From: Burkholderiaceae bacterium
GTDB lineage: Bacteria; Pseudomonadota; Gammaproteobacteria; Burkholderiales; Burkholderiaceae_F
Assembly (NCBI GenBank): GCA_022843955.1
Contig: JALHMQ010000010.1
Coordinates: 101,878-165,877, forward strand
Direction: 5' to 3'
Length of the DNA: 64,000 bases
The number at the start of each line of letters is the position of its first letter. The first letter of the stretch is position 1. Made by a program: the position numbers and the translations under genes. This document shows positions 1 through 13,388 of the stretch, one piece after another. The notes under the pieces were generated by a model. That model saw only the letters and a program-made list of their open reading frames with translations, had not been told where the DNA came from and ran no database searches.

Positions 1-2
1 TG

Positions 3-1190
3 CGCCTGGTGCTCGAACTCGACGGCGAGGTGATCCAGCGGGCCGACCCGCACATCGGCCTGCTGCACCGAGCAACCGAAAAGCTCGCCGAGACGCGCAC
101 GTACATCCAGTCGGTACCTTACATGGACCGCCTCGATTACGTGTCGATGATGTGCAACGAGCACAGCTACGTGATGGCGATCGAGAAGCTGCTCGGTCTG
201 GAAGTGCCGCTGCGCGCGCAGTACATCCGCGTGATGTTCGACGAGATCACGCGCCTGCTGAACCACTTGCTGTGGATCGGCGCGCACGGGCTTGATGTGG
301 GTGCAATGGCGGTTTTTCTGTACGCATTCCGCGAGCGCGAAGACCTGATGGACATGTACGAGGCGGTGTCGGGCGCGCGTATGCACGCCGCGTACTACCG
401 CCCGGGCGGCGTCTATCGTGATCTGCCGGACGCGATGCCGCAGCACGCGTTGACCAAATTCCGCAGCGCACGCGAGATCGCGCGGCTGAACGAGACGCGC
501 CAGGGTTCGCTGCTCGACTTCATCGAGGCGTTCACCAACCGCTTTCCCAAGTACGTCGATGAGTACGAAACGCTGCTCACCGACAACCGCATCTGGAAGC
601 AGCGGTTGGTCGGCATCGGCGTGGTTACGCCCGAGCGTGCGCTGGCGATGGGTTTCACCGGTCCGATGCTGCGCGGTTCAGGCGTCGAGTGGGATCTGCG
701 CAAGAAGCAGCCCTACGAGGTGTATGACCTGCTCGACTTCGACGTGCCCATCGGAAAGAGCGGTGACTGCTACGACCGCTACCTGGTGCGCGTGGAAGAG
801 ATGCGGCAGTCCAACCGCATCATCAAGCAGTGCATCGAATGGCTGCGTAATCACCCGGGGCCGGTGATGACCGACAACCACAAGGTGGCGCCGCCGTCGC
901 GCGTTGAAATGAAGTCGAACATGGAAGAGCTGATCCACCATTTCAAGCTCTTCACCGAAGGCTTTCATGTGCCGCCGGGCGAGGCCTATGCCGCGGTGGA
1001 GCACCCGAAGGGCGAGTTCGGCATCTACCTGGTGAGCGACGGCGCCAACAAGCCGTTCCGCCTGAAGATCCGCGCGCCCGGCTTTGCCCACCTGCAGTCG
1101 CTCGACGAGATGGCGCGCGGCCACATGATCGCCGATGCCGTCACCATCATCGGCACGCAGGACATCGTGTTCGGCGAGATCGATCGATAA
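3..1190 (+). CDS. nuoD: NADH-quinone oxidoreductase subunit D (5' partial)
   Basis: This is the 49-kDa subunit of respiratory complex I, in the peripheral arm at the quinone pocket that receives electrons from the N2 cluster via NuoB. The reading frame is open from base 3, starting inside the conserved [10 protein letters not shown] region that normally lies some 20-30 residues after the start. About 395 residues are present and the true start is upstream of the window. Family hallmarks seen are [21 protein letters not shown] and the C-terminal [13 protein letters not shown] followed by the usual IVFGEIDR end. nuoE starts 2 nt after the stop, so the operon is tight. Identification is secure. 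Confidence 0.98.
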   Translation, partial: RLVLELDGEVIQRADPHIGLLHRATEKLAETRTYIQSVPYMDRLDYVSMMCNEHSYVMAIEKLLGLEVPLRAQYIRVMFDEITRLLNHLLWIGAHGLDVGAMAVFLYAFREREDLMDMYEAVSGARMHAAYYRPGGVYRDLPDAMPQHALTKFRSAREIARLNETRQGSLLDFIEAFTNRFPKYVDEYETLLTDNRIWKQRLVGIGVVTPERALAMGFTGPMLRGSGVEWDLRKKQPYEVYDLLDFDVPIGKSGDCYDRYLVRVEEMRQSNRIIKQCIEWLRNHPGPVMTDNHKVAPPSRVEMKSNMEELIHHFKLFTEGFHVPPGEAYAAVEHPKGEFGIYLVSDGANKPFRLKIRAPGFAHLQSLDEMARGHMIADAVTIIGTQDIVFGEIDR

Positions 1191-1192
1191 CC

Positions 1193-1698
1193 ATGAGCGC
1201 TGTTCCGCAACCCACCCAACTGCTGTCGCCCGACGCGCTGCGCCGGATCGACCGCGAGACGGCCAAGTTTCCGGCCGCACAACGCCAGTCGGCGGTGATG
1301 GCCGCGCTGACCATCGCGCAGACCGAGCACGGCTGGTTGAGCAAGGACCTGATGCAGGAGGTCGCCGACTACCTGGGCATGCCGGCGATCGCGGTGTACG
1401 AGGTCGCGACCTTTTACACGATGTACAACCTGGCGCCGGTCGGCCGCCACAAGATCACCGTGTGCACCAATTTGCCGTGCGCACTGTCCGGCGCCAACAG
1501 CGCGGCCGCGCACCTGCAGAAGACACTGGGCATCGCGTTCAATGAGACGACCGCCGATGGCGAGTTCACATTGAAGGAAGGCGAGTGCATGGGCGCCTGC
1601 GGCGATGCCCCGGTGCTGCTCGTCAACAACCACCGCATGTGCAGCTTCATGGCGAACGACAAGCTCGATGTGCTGGTCGATGAACTGAAGGCGAGCAA

Positions 1699-1702
<4 letters not shown>
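1193..1702 (+). CDS. nuoE: NADH-quinone oxidoreductase subunit E (24 kDa)
   Basis: This complex I subunit of the NADH-dehydrogenase module carries the [2Fe-2S] cluster N1a. The thioredoxin-like fold binds the cluster through two Cys pairs: CTNLPC near residue 93 and [10 protein letters not shown] near residue 128. At 169 residues the length is normal. The N-terminal helical segment and the [12 protein letters not shown] motif are typical. The stop overlaps the nuoF start as ATGA, which implies translational coupling. Confidence 0.98.
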
Positions 1703-3002
<1,300 letters not shown>

Positions 3003-3003
<1 letters not shown>

Positions 3004-3140
3004 TGCTTAGGCACGCGACTGCCTTCTCGTTGCCGTTGACATGCGCGCAGGCGCCTGGCCGCCAGAAGTTTGCGCACCTGACCGATCGCTCCGAGTGCGC
3101 TTGCGACCGTGCAGCGGTCGCGTACACGAGGAGCGCCTGA
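3003..3140 (+). CDS. Small ORF bridging nuoF and nuoG (45 aa)
   Basis: An uninterrupted 46-codon frame (45 aa plus stop) starts at an ATG overlapping the nuoF stop (TGATG) and stops 4 nt before the nuoG start codon. The product would be soluble, rich in Ala and Arg, with three Cys, and I recognise no family. Complex I operons of relatives usually have a short gap here. The frame could be a coupling ORF that carries ribosomes from nuoF to nuoG, or simply an open frame by chance in GC-rich DNA. The nuoG Shine-Dalgarno (AGGAG at 3129-3133) lies inside it. Confidence 0.3.
3103..3121 (+). other. Stem-loop upstream of nuoG
   Basis: A perfect 7-bp inverted repeat (GCGACCG / CGGTCGC) with a 5-nt loop lies 23 nt before the nuoG start and just before its Shine-Dalgarno. 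No T-run follows, so it is not an intrinsic terminator. It could influence mRNA stability or translation, which is inference. Confidence 0.4.
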
Positions 3141-3144
3141 CGCC

Positions 3145-5460
3145 ATGGTCGAAGTAGAGATCGACGGCAGGAAGGTCGAGGTGCTCGAAGGCAGCATGGT
3201 GATGGATGCTGCCGCCAAACTCGACATCTACGTGCCGCACTTCTGCTACCACAAGAAGCTGTCGATCGCGGCCAACTGCCGCATGTGCCTGGTCGAAGTG
3301 GAGAAGGCGCCGAAGCCGCTGCCGGCCTGCGCCACGCCGGTGACGCAGGGCATGATCGTGCGCACCGCCAGCGAGAAGGCCAAGCAGGCGCAGAAGTCGG
3401 TGATGGAGTTCCTGCTGATCAACCATCCGCTCGACTGTCCGATCTGCGACCAGGGCGGCGAGTGCCAGTTGCAGGATCTGGCGGTCGGCTACGGCGGCTC
3501 CTCGAGCCGCTACGACCAGGCCAAGCGCGTCGTCTTCCACAAGGGGCTGGGCCCGTTGATCTCCGCCGAGGAGATGACCCGCTGCATCCATTGCACCCGC
3601 TGCGTGCGCTTTGGCCAGGAGATCGCCGGTCAGATGGAACTGGGCATGGCCGGGCGCGGCGAGCATTCGGAGATCCTGTCGTTCGTCGACAAGACGGTGG
3701 ATCACGAGCTGTCCGGCAACATGATCGATCTGTGTCCGGTGGGCGCGCTCACCAGCAAGCCGTTCCGTTATGCCGCGCGCACCTGGGAACTGTCGCGCCG
3801 CAAGAGCGTGTCGGGACATGATGCGCTCGGCAGCAACCTGATCGTGCAGGTGAAGAACCATCGCGTGCTGCGCGTGCTGCCGCTGGAGAACGAAGCGGTC
3901 AATGAGTGCTGGCTGTCCGACCGCGATCGCTTCTCCTACGAGGGCCTGTACGCCGCCGACCGGCTTACACGGCCGATGATCAAGCAGGGTGGTCAGTGGA
4001 AGGAAGTCGACTGGGCCGACGCGCTCGACTACGTCACCCATGCCCTGACGCAAGTCAAGGGCGAGCACGGCGCCGCCGCGATCGGCGCACTGGCCGCACC
4101 GAACGCGACGCTGGAGGAATTGTTCCTGCTCGGTCGGCTGATGCGTGGCCTTGGCAGCGACAACATCGACTTTCGCCTGCGCCAGTGCGATTTCTCGGCC
4201 GACGCCACGCGCCAGGGCGCGCCCTGGCTCGGCATGCCGATCGCGCAGGTCAATCACCTCGATCGCGCGCTGCTGATCGGCGCCTACCTGCGCAAGGACC
4301 ATCCGCTGCTCGCCGCGCGCCTGCGCGCCGCCACCAAGCGCGGCTGCCAGGTGAGCGTGCTGCATGCGGTCGATGATGACCTGCTGATGCCGGTGGTCGC
4401 CAAGGCAATCGTGTCGCCGGTGGCGTGGCTGCAGACGTTGGCCGAGATGGCGGCCGCGGTGGCGCAGCTCAAGGGGATCGAGGCGCCGCTGTCCGGCGTG
4501 CAGGCAGGCGAGGGTGCGCGGCGGATTGCCGTCAGTCTCGCCAGCGGACAGCAGGTCGCCGTGCTGCTCGGCAACGCCGCCGTGCAATGCCCGATGGCCG
4601 CGCAGATCCAGGCCTTTGCGCAGTGGATTGCGCGGGCGACGGGCGCCGTCTTTGGCGTTCTCGGTGAGAGCGCCAACAGCGTGGGCGGTTACCTGGTGGA
4701 TGCGCGGCCGACCGCGGGCGGATTGAACGCGCGTTCGATGATCGAGCAGCCGCGCCGCGCCTACCTGCTGTGGAACCTCGAACCCGAGTACGACACGGCG
4801 GACGCCGCCGCCACCCTGGCGGCGCTTGCCGCCGCCGACACCGTGATCGCCTGCTCGGCCTATCGCAACGGCGCACTCGAGTACGCCGACGTCATCCTGC
4901 CGATCGCCCCGTTTCTCGAGACCTCCGGCACCTTCGTCAACGCTGAGGGTCGCGTGCAGACCTTCAATGGTTCGGTGCGGCCGTTCGGCGATGCGCGCCC
5001 GGGCTGGAAGGTGCTGCGCGTGCTCGGCACGCAACTGGGCGTGCCCGGGTTCGACTTCGATACGCCCGAGGCAGTGCGCGCCGCGCTGCCGCCGATCGGA
5101 CCCGAGCAGTTGTCGGGTCGCATCGAGGCAGCGCTGACTCTGCCGCCGCCATCGGCCGGTTTGCAGCGCGTGGCCGACGTGCCGATCTATTTCACCGACC
5201 CGCTGGTACGCCGTGCCGAGTCGCTGCAGATGACCGCTGACGCGCGACCGCCGCGCCTGACCGCCAATGCGGCGACGTTGGCCAGCGCCGGCCTCGCGCC
5301 CGGCGACAAGGCGCGCGCCCGCCAGGGCGGGGCCACCGCGCTGCTCGAGTGCGCGGTCGACGAGCGCCTGCCCGACGGCGTGGTGCGCGTGCCGGCCGGG
5401 CATGCCTCCACCAGCACGCTCGGCCCCATGTACGGCGCCATCACCCTGGAGCGCGCGTGA
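3145..5460 (+). CDS. nuoG: NADH-quinone oxidoreductase subunit G (75 kDa)
   Basis: Iron-sulfur subunit that conducts electrons from NuoE/F towards NuoI. The start [10 protein letters not shown] is preceded by AGGAG at 3129-3133; a longer in-frame extension to 3109 lacks family similarity. Domains in order: an N-terminal [2Fe-2S] ferredoxin fold with Cys near residues 34, 45, 48 and 62; the His-Cys3 [4Fe-4S] motif ([14 protein letters not shown]) near 94-107; a second [4Fe-4S] binding site (CIHCTRC and later CPVG); then the molybdopterin-oxidoreductase-like domain to residue 771. The stop overlaps the nuoH ATG by one base. Confidence 0.97.
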   Translation: MVEVEIDGRKVEVLEGSMVMDAAAKLDIYVPHFCYHKKLSIAANCRMCLVEVEKAPKPLPACATPVTQGMIVRTASEKAKQAQKSVMEFLLINHPLDCPICDQGGECQLQDLAVGYGGSSSRYDQAKRVVFHKGLGPLISAEEMTRCIHCTRCVRFGQEIAGQMELGMAGRGEHSEILSFVDKTVDHELSGNMIDLCPVGALTSKPFRYAARTWELSRRKSVSGHDALGSNLIVQVKNHRVLRVLPLENEAVNECWLSDRDRFSYEGLYAADRLTRPMIKQGGQWKEVDWADALDYVTHALTQVKGEHGAAAIGALAAPNATLEELFLLGRLMRGLGSDNIDFRLRQCDFSADATRQGAPWLGMPIAQVNHLDRALLIGAYLRKDHPLLAARLRAATKRGCQVSVLHAVDDDLLMPVVAKAIVSPVAWLQTLAEMAAAVAQLKGIEAPLSGVQAGEGARRIAVSLASGQQVAVLLGNAAVQCPMAAQIQAFAQWIARATGAVFGVLGESANSVGGYLVDARPTAGGLNARSMIEQPRRAYLLWNLEPEYDTADAAATLAALAAADTVIACSAYRNGALEYADVILPIAPFLETSGTFVNAEGRVQTFNGSVRPFGDARPGWKVLRVLGTQLGVPGFDFDTPEAVRAALPPIGPEQLSGRIEAALTLPPPSAGLQRVADVPIYFTDPLVRRAESLQMTADARPPRLTANAATLASAGLAPGDKARARQGGATALLECAVDERLPDGVVRVPAGHASTSTLGPMYGAITLERA

Positions 5461-6608
5461 TGGAAGCGATCATGCAGTGGGTCTACGCGATCCCGACGCA
5501 GCAGCAGGTGCTGTGGACGCTCGCCAAGATCATCGCGGTCCTGCTGCCGATCCTGCTGTGCGTGGCGTACCTGACGTACTGGGAACGCAAGATGATCGGC
5601 TGGATGCACATCCGCGTCGGTCCGAATCGCGTTGGCCCGTTCGGCCTGCTGCAGCCGATCGCCGACGCGGTGAAGCTCATCTTCAAGGAAGTCATCACGC
5701 CGGCGCAGGCCGACCGCTCACTGTTCTACATCGCACCCGTGATGGTGTTGATGCCGGCGCTGGCGGCCTGGGCAGTCATTCCGTTTGGCCCGGGCCTGGT
5801 GCTTGCGGACATCAATGCCGGTCTGCTGTTCGTCATGGCGATCACCTCGGTCGGCGTGTACGGCGTCATCATCGCCGGCTGGGCCTCGAATTCGAAGTAC
5901 GCGTTCCTCGGTGCCATGCGCGCGGCGGCGCAGATGGTCAGCTATGAGCTGGCGATGGGCTTCGTGCTGGTGACCGTGCTGCTGGTGGCCGGCACGCTCA
6001 ATCTGACCGGCATCGTCAACGGCCAGAATGCCGGCTGGTTCGCCGATCGCGGTTGGACCTTCCTGTCATGGAACTGGCTGCCGCTGTTGCCGCTGTTCGT
6101 GATCTACGTGGTCTCGGCCGTGGCCGAGACCAACCGCCATCCGTTCGACGTGGTTGAAGGCGAAAGCGAGATCGTCGCCGGCCACATGGTCGAGTACTCG
6201 GGCATGAGCTTCGCCGTCTTCTTCCTCGGCGAGTACGCCAACATGATCCTGTTGTCGATGGTGGCGACGATCATGTTTCTCGGCGGCTGGGCGCCGCCGG
6301 TGAATCTCGAGATCCTGTTGGGCGTGGATTTTCCGCCGCTGGTCGACTCGCTGATCAACTGGGTGTCGCTGTTCCTGAAGGTGTTCGTCGTGGTGTCGAT
6401 GTTCATCTGGTTCCGCGCCTCGTTCCCGCGCTATCGCTATGACCAGATCATGCGGCTGGGCTGGAAGGTGTTCATCCCGATCACGCTGGTCTGGCTGATC
6501 GTGGTTGCCGTGTGGATGCAGACGCCGTGGAACATCTGGAAGTCGACCCCGGCGCCGCCCGCCGTGGTGTCGCAGTCGATGCCGACAACGCTTTCGATCG
6601 AGGCCTGA
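5460..6608 (+). CDS. nuoH: NADH-quinone oxidoreductase subunit H
   Basis: Membrane subunit that anchors the peripheral arm and forms part of the quinone chamber and the E-channel. It has 382 residues with about eight hydrophobic segments. Conserved signatures seen are [19 protein letters not shown] near residues 42-60, the [16 protein letters not shown] loop near 222-237, and the basic [19 protein letters not shown] segment near the C terminus. The ATG shares its A with the nuoG stop (TGATG), indicating coupling. Several upstream in-frame starts in the antisense-like GC-rich region were rejected. Confidence 0.97.
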   Translation: MEAIMQWVYAIPTQQQVLWTLAKIIAVLLPILLCVAYLTYWERKMIGWMHIRVGPNRVGPFGLLQPIADAVKLIFKEVITPAQADRSLFYIAPVMVLMPALAAWAVIPFGPGLVLADINAGLLFVMAITSVGVYGVIIAGWASNSKYAFLGAMRAAAQMVSYELAMGFVLVTVLLVAGTLNLTGIVNGQNAGWFADRGWTFLSWNWLPLLPLFVIYVVSAVAETNRHPFDVVEGESEIVAGHMVEYSGMSFAVFFLGEYANMILLSMVATIMFLGGWAPPVNLEILLGVDFPPLVDSLINWVSLFLKVFVVVSMFIWFRASFPRYRYDQIMRLGWKVFIPITLVWLIVVAVWMQTPWNIWKSTPAPPAVVSQSMPTTLSIEA

Positions 6609-6609
6609 C

Positions 6610-7098
6610 GTGGAAACGATCAAGGAGTTTTTCGGCAGCCTGCTCCTGAAGGAGCTCATCAAGGGCATGGCGCTGACGGGCAGGTACTTCTTCGCCCGCA
6701 AGATCACGATCCAGTACCCGGAAGAGAAGACGCCGATGTCGCCGCGCTTTCGCGGCCTGCACGCGCTGCGCCGTTATCCGAACGGCGAGGAACGCTGCAT
6801 CGCCTGCAAGTTGTGCGAGGCGGTCTGCCCGGCACTGGCGATCACCATCGAAAGCGAAAAGCGCGCCGATGGCACGCGCCGCACCACGCGCTACGACATC
6901 GACCTAACCAAGTGCATCTACTGCGGCTTCTGCGAGGAGAGCTGCCCGGTGGACTCGATCGTCGAGACCAGCATGCTCGAGTACCACGGCGAGAAGCGCG
7001 GCGACCTGTACTACACCAAGGACATGCTGCTCGCCATTGGCGACCGGTACGAAAAAGACATCGCAGCAGCGCGCGAGGCTGACGCCCGCTATCGCTAG
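6610..7098 (+). CDS. nuoI: NADH-quinone oxidoreductase subunit I
   Basis: Ferredoxin-like subunit with two [4Fe-4S] clusters (N6a and N6b) that feed NuoB. A GTG start at 6610, one nucleotide after the nuoH stop, gives [12 protein letters not shown] and the standard 162-residue length. Both CxxCxxCxxxCP motifs are present: [12 protein letters not shown] near residue 63 and [12 protein letters not shown] near 102. Longer in-frame extensions overlap nuoH and are not supported. Confidence 0.97.
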   Translation: METIKEFFGSLLLKELIKGMALTGRYFFARKITIQYPEEKTPMSPRFRGLHALRRYPNGEERCIACKLCEAVCPALAITIESEKRADGTRRTTRYDIDLTKCIYCGFCEESCPVDSIVETSMLEYHGEKRGDLYYTKDMLLAIGDRYEKDIAAAREADARYR

Positions 7099-7164
7099 CA
7101 GCACCCCGAAAGACGGCCCGGGCCCTGCCCGGACCGACGCAACAACGAGAACAACGGAGGGAAG

Positions 7165-7224
7165 GTGGTTGGTGCGGTCATGAATCCGGTCGACAGCGGA
7201 CCGATGCCACTGCATTCCACCTGA
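7165..7224 (+). CDS. Leader-type small ORF between nuoI and nuoJ (19 aa)
   Basis: In the 134-bp gap, a strong Shine-Dalgarno (GGAGGG at 7156-7161) precedes a GTG that opens a 20-codon frame (19 aa plus stop). It stops 8 nt before the nuoJ ATG. nuoJ itself has no clear Shine-Dalgarno, so this ORF may load ribosomes for nuoJ by reinitiation. The peptide is not recognisable. A second in-frame ATG lies at 7180. Confidence 0.35.
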   Translation: MVGAVMNPVDSGPMPLHST

Positions 7225-7232
7225 CGCTTCCC

Positions 7233-7895
7233 ATGGACGCCAATACCTATCTCTTCCTTGTTTTCTCCGGAGTGATGCTGTTCTCCGCGGTGCGCGTGGT
7301 GACGGCACGCAACCCGGTGCACGCGGTGCTGTTCCTGGTGCTCGCCTTCTTCTCTGCGGCCTGCCTGTGGATGATGCTGAAGGCGGAGTTCCTGGCGATC
7401 GTGCTGGTGCTGGTGTACGTGGGTGCGGTGATGGTGCTGTTCCTTTTCGTGGTGATGATGCTCGACATCCACATCGACCGCATGCGCCAGGGCTTCTGGA
7501 AGCACTTGCCGGTGGCGGGACTGGTGGCGGTGCTGATCACGCTGCAGCTGGCGCTGGTGCTGTTCCAGGGACGCTGGCAGTCGATGCGCGAGCCGGGCCC
7601 CAACGTGGCGAATGTCAACAATATCGAGGCGCTCGGTCACCTGACCTTCAGCGCGTATGTGTATCCGCTGCAGATCGCCGGGTGCCTGCTGCTGGTGGCG
7701 ATCATCGCTGCGATCGCGTTGACGCTGCGCGAGCGCAAGGACAGCAAGTCGCAGGTGGTAAGCGAGCAGGTGCGGGTGCGGCGCGACGAACGGGTGCGCC
7801 TGGTGAGCATGGCGGCGCAGACCGACAACCGGCAGGACGCTGCCGCCACCGCCAAGAACGGCATCGCCGGCGCAGCCGGCGAGCAGAAGAAGTAG
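7233..7895 (+). CDS. nuoJ: NADH-quinone oxidoreductase subunit J
   Basis: Membrane subunit of the proton-pumping arm with five predicted transmembrane segments in the first ~165 residues. It is 220 residues long. The RNPVHAVLFLVLAFF region and the VYVGAVMVLFLFVVMML segment (the distorted pi-bulge TM3 in structures) are recognisable. The C-terminal ~50 residues form a charged Ala/Lys-rich tail, longer than in E. coli but common in betaproteobacteria. No good Shine-Dalgarno precedes the ATG (see the leader ORF upstream). nuoK follows after 15 nt. Confidence 0.96.
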   Translation: MDANTYLFLVFSGVMLFSAVRVVTARNPVHAVLFLVLAFFSAACLWMMLKAEFLAIVLVLVYVGAVMVLFLFVVMMLDIHIDRMRQGFWKHLPVAGLVAVLITLQLALVLFQGRWQSMREPGPNVANVNNIEALGHLTFSAYVYPLQIAGCLLLVAIIAAIALTLRERKDSKSQVVSEQVRVRRDERVRLVSMAAQTDNRQDAAATAKNGIAGAAGEQKK

Positions 7896-7910
7896 CACGG
7901 AGCGGCCCAG

Positions 7911-8216
7911 ATGGTTTCCCTGTCCTGGTACCTCGGCGTCGGCGCACTGCTGTTTGCCATCAGCGTGATCGGCATCTTCCTGAACCGGAAGAACCTGATC
8001 GTGTTGCTGATGGCGATCGAGCTGATGCTGCTGGCGGTGAACATCAACTTCATCGCCTTTTCGCACTATCTGGGCGATTTGCATGGTCAGGTGTTCGTCT
8101 TCTTCATCCTCACCGTGGCGGCTGCAGAGGCGGCGATCGGACTGGCGATCCTGGTGGTGCTGTTCCGCAACCTGTCGACCATCAATGTCGACGAGCTCGA
8201 CGCGCTGAAGGGCTGA
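7911..8216 (+). CDS. nuoK: NADH-quinone oxidoreductase subunit K
   Basis: Small antiporter-type subunit (MrpC-like) with three transmembrane helices in 101 residues, the standard length. The buried acidic residues needed for proton transfer are visible: Glu in [13 protein letters not shown] (TM2) and Glu in [13 protein letters not shown] (TM3). It lies between nuoJ and a 27-codon ORF that leads into nuoL. Confidence 0.97.
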   Translation: MVSLSWYLGVGALLFAISVIGIFLNRKNLIVLLMAIELMLLAVNINFIAFSHYLGDLHGQVFVFFILTVAAAEAAIGLAILVVLFRNLSTINVDELDALKG

Positions 8217-8218
8217 CG

Positions 8219-8298
8219 ATGCGAACTTCCACGTCCGCCTCGTTTGCTGCCCCCGATGGGATGCGCCGGCACGTGCTGACCGCGGGGCGGTTGCTGAC

Positions 8299-8302
<4 letters not shown>
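8219..8302 (+). CDS. Small ORF overlapping the nuoL start (27 aa)
   Basis: A 28-codon frame (27 aa plus stop) starts 2 nt after the nuoK stop, with AAGGG about 6 nt upstream, and its TGA overlaps the nuoL ATG as ATGA. It fills the nuoK-nuoL gap exactly. The peptide is Ala/Arg-rich with no recognised family. It could be a coupling ORF for nuoL, which lacks a clear Shine-Dalgarno. Chance remains possible in GC-rich DNA. Confidence 0.3.
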
Positions 8303-10341
<2,039 letters not shown>

Positions 10342-10361
10342 GGTCGGAGCCAAGAAGAAAA

Positions 10362-11876
10362 ATGCAAGCAACGACACCCTGGCTGAGTCTGGCCATCTGG
10401 ATCCCGATCCTGTCCGGCATGCTGATCCTCGCGACCGGCCGCGACCGCGCCGCGCCGCTGGTGCGCACGCTCGCACTGGTGGGCAGCCTGCTCGGGCTGC
10501 TGGTCACCGTGCCGCTCATCACTGGTTTCGACGCCGCGCAGGCGAGCCTGCAGTTCGTCGAGAAGGCGATGTGGATCGAGCGGCTGAACGCCCACTATCA
10601 CCTGGGCGTGGATGGCCTGTCGGTGTGGTTCGTAATGCTCACCGCGTTTACCACGGTGATCGTGGTGATCGCCGGCTGGGAGGTGATCGAAAGCCGCGTG
10701 TCGCAGTACTACGCCGCCTTCCTCATCCTGTCCGGACTGATGATCGGCGTGTTCTCTGCTGCCGACGCGCTGCTGTTCTACATCTTCTTCGAAGCCACGC
10801 TGATCCCGATGTACATCATCATCGGCATCTGGGGCGGGCAGAACCGCGTCTACGCGGCGTTCAAGTTCTTCCTGTACACGCTCGCCGGTTCGCTGTTGAT
10901 GCTGGTGGCGCTGGTGTACCTGTACTACGCCTCGGGCGGCAGCTTTGATCTGGCCACCTGGCGCACCACGAAGATCGGCCTGACCGCGCAGATCCTGCTC
11001 TTCCTAGCGTTCTTTGCCGCCTTCTCGGTCAAGGTGCCGATGTGGCCGGTGCATACCTGGCTGCCCGATGCGCACGTCGAGGCGCCCACCGGCGGCTCGG
11101 TGGTGCTGGCGGCGATCATGCTCAAGCTCGGCGCTTACGGCTTCCTGCGCTTTTCGCTGCCGATCACGCCAGATGCCGCGCGCGAACTCGACTGGTTCAT
11201 CATCTCCCTGTCGCTGGTGGCGGTGGTCTACGTCGGCTTCGTGGCGCTGGTGCAGACCGACATGAAAAAGCTCGTGGCCTACAGCTCGATCGCGCACATG
11301 GGCTTCGTCACGCTGGGCTTTTTCATCTTCAACCAGATCGGCGTCGAAGGCGCGATCGTGCAGATGGTGAGCCACGGCTTCATTTCCGCCGCGATGTTCC
11401 TGTGCATCGGCGTGATGTACGACCGCATGCACAGCCGCAATATCGCCGACTACGGCGGCGTGGTGAACACGATGCCGAAGTTCGCCGCCTTCATGATGTT
11501 GTTCGCCATGGCCAACTGCGGCCTGCCGGCCACCAGCGGTTTCGTCGGCGAGTTCTACGTGATCCTGGGTGCGGTCAAGTACAACTTCTGGATCGGCATG
11601 CTGGCCGCCTCCACGCTGATCCTCGGCGCCGCCTACTCGCTGTGGATGTACAAGCGGGTGATCTTCGGCGAGATCGCCAATCAGCGCGTGCGCGAACTGG
11701 TGGACATCAACGCCCGCGAGTTCATCGTGCTCGGCATGCTCGCGGTGGCGGTGCTGTGGATGGGCCTGTATCCCAAACCGTTCACCGACCTCATGCATGC
11801 CTCGGTGGCCGACCTGCTGCTGCACGTGGCGCAATCGAAATTGCCCGCCGCCCCGGCGGCTGCGCTCGCACAGTAG
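10362..11876 (+). CDS. nuoM: NADH-quinone oxidoreductase subunit M
   Basis: ND4-type antiporter-like proton pump. The ATG at 10362 gives 504 residues with about 14 transmembrane segments. The motifs LLFYIFFEATLIPMYIIIG (essential Glu of TM5) and VKVPMWPVHTWLPDAHVEAP are clear. The upstream frame to 10137 is the antisense-like extension into nuoL and is rejected. A purine-rich stretch (AAGAAGAAAA) before the ATG is the probable ribosome-binding region. nuoN follows after 15 nt. Confidence 0.96.
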   Translation: MQATTPWLSLAIWIPILSGMLILATGRDRAAPLVRTLALVGSLLGLLVTVPLITGFDAAQASLQFVEKAMWIERLNAHYHLGVDGLSVWFVMLTAFTTVIVVIAGWEVIESRVSQYYAAFLILSGLMIGVFSAADALLFYIFFEATLIPMYIIIGIWGGQNRVYAAFKFFLYTLAGSLLMLVALVYLYYASGGSFDLATWRTTKIGLTAQILLFLAFFAAFSVKVPMWPVHTWLPDAHVEAPTGGSVVLAAIMLKLGAYGFLRFSLPITPDAARELDWFIISLSLVAVVYVGFVALVQTDMKKLVAYSSIAHMGFVTLGFFIFNQIGVEGAIVQMVSHGFISAAMFLCIGVMYDRMHSRNIADYGGVVNTMPKFAAFMMLFAMANCGLPATSGFVGEFYVILGAVKYNFWIGMLAASTLILGAAYSLWMYKRVIFGEIANQRVRELVDINAREFIVLGMLAVAVLWMGLYPKPFTDLMHASVADLLLHVAQSKLPAAPAAALAQ

Positions 11877-11891
11877 GGGGCGCGGACGATC

Positions 11892-13388
11892 ATGGACAAC
11901 CTGAACCTCTTCGCTGCCGCGCCCGAGATATTCCTGCTGGTGGCTGCCTGCACCGTGCTGGTGATCGACCTGTTCATCTCCGACGCGCGACGCAACGTCA
12001 CCTATGGGCTGACGCTGGCCACGCTCACCGGCGCTGCGGTGATCTGCTGGTTCTTCCTCGACAACGACCTCGTGCAGTACGCCTTCGGCGGCATGTACGT
12101 GACCGATCCGATGGCCAACCTGCTGAAGCTCTTCGCCACGCTCGGCGTCGGCCTGATGCTGGTGTACGCGCAGGGCTACGCGCGCGATCGCGGCCTGTGG
12201 AAGGGCGAGATCTTCACGCTGACGCTGTTCGTGCTGCTCGGCGTGTTCGTGATGATCTCCGCCAACAACTTGCTGGTGGTCTATCTCGGCCTCGAACTGC
12301 AGGCGCTGTCGATGTACGCGCTGGTGGCGCTGCGGCGCGACGACGGCCGCGCCACCGAGGCGGCGATGAAGTACTTCGTGCTCGGAGCCCTGGCCTCGGG
12401 CTTCCTGTTGTACGGCATGTCGATGTTGTATGGCGCCACCGGCACGCTCGATATCAACGAGATGGCGCGCAACATCGCCGGTGGCCGCACGGTCAGCCGC
12501 GCTGCCCTGGTGCTGGGCACGGTGTTCGTCGTCGCCGGGCTGGCGTTCAAGCTCGGCGTGGTGCCGTTCCACATGTGGGTGCCCGACGTCTACCACGGCG
12601 CGCCGACGCCGGTAGCCGCCTTCATCGGCTCGGTGCCCAAGCTGGCAGCGTTCGCAATCACGTTCCGGCTGTTGGTGGAGGGCTTGCTGCCGCTGGCGGT
12701 GGACTGGCAGAAGATGCTGATCCTGCTGGCGGTGGCGTCGCTGGTGATCGGCAATCTCACCGCGATCGCGCAGACCAATTTCAAGCGGATGCTGGCCTAC
12801 TCGACCATCGCTCAGATGGGCTTCATGCTGCTGGCGATGCTCTCGGGCGTGGTGGGCGGCAGCACGCTGTCCACCGCCAATGCCTACAGCGCCGCGCTGT
12901 TCTACGTGCTCACCTATGCGCTGACCACGCTGGGCGCCTTCGGCGTGATGCTGCTGCTGGCGCGCGAGGGTTTCGAGTGCGAGAACATCGCTGACTTGAA
13001 AGGCCTGAACAAGCGCAGCCCGTGGTACGCGTTCGTCATGCTGCTGATGATGTTCTCGCTGGCAGGCATTCCGCCGACTGTCGGCTTCTACGCCAAACTG
13101 GTGGTGCTGCAGGCGCTGCTCGGCAACGGGCTCACGACCGGCATGGTGTGGCTGGCGGTGGTGGCGGTGATGTTCTCGCTGATCGGCGCGTACTACTACA
13201 TCCGCATCGTCAAGACGATGTACTTCGACGAGCCGTCGGCCGATGACATGGCGAGGCCCATCGTGGCTGCGCAGGACATGCGCGTCGCACTGTCTTTCAA
13301 CGGTGCCATGGTGCTGGTGCTGGGCATCGTTCCGCAGTACCTGCTGGCGCTGTGCACCAGCGCGATGATCCGCACGCTCGGTGGCTGA
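11892..13388 (+). CDS. nuoN: NADH-quinone oxidoreductase subunit N
   Basis: ND2-type antiporter-like proton pump and last subunit of the complex I operon, with 498 residues and about 14 hydrophobic helices. Recognisable motifs are VVYLGLELQALSMYALVAL, KLGVVPFHMWVPDVYHGAPTP and ANFKRMLAYSTIAQMGFMLL-like text (here QTNFKRMLAYS). The following NUDIX gene starts immediately after the stop with no spacer, so it probably shares the transcript. Confidence 0.96.
   Translation: MDNLNLFAAAPEIFLLVAACTVLVIDLFISDARRNVTYGLTLATLTGAAVICWFFLDNDLVQYAFGGMYVTDPMANLLKLFATLGVGLMLVYAQGYARDRGLWKGEIFTLTLFVLLGVFVMISANNLLVVYLGLELQALSMYALVALRRDDGRATEAAMKYFVLGALASGFLLYGMSMLYGATGTLDINEMARNIAGGRTVSRAALVLGTVFVVAGLAFKLGVVPFHMWVPDVYHGAPTPVAAFIGSVPKLAAFAITFRLLVEGLLPLAVDWQKMLILLAVASLVIGNLTAIAQTNFKRMLAYSTIAQMGFMLLAMLSGVVGGSTLSTANAYSAALFYVLTYALTTLGAFGVMLLLAREGFECENIADLKGLNKRSPWYAFVMLLMMFSLAGIPPTVGFYAKLVVLQALLGNGLTTGMVWLAVVAVMFSLIGAYYYIRIVKTMYFDEPSADDMARPIVAAQDMRVALSFNGAMVLVLGIVPQYLLALCTSAMIRTLGG

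Noticed and set aside
3007..5403. Minus-strand open frame of about 800 codons opposite nuoG
   Set aside because: Antisense shadow of nuoG; no recognisable domain, low-complexity His/Arg/Ala composition, and the plus-strand gene is unambiguous.
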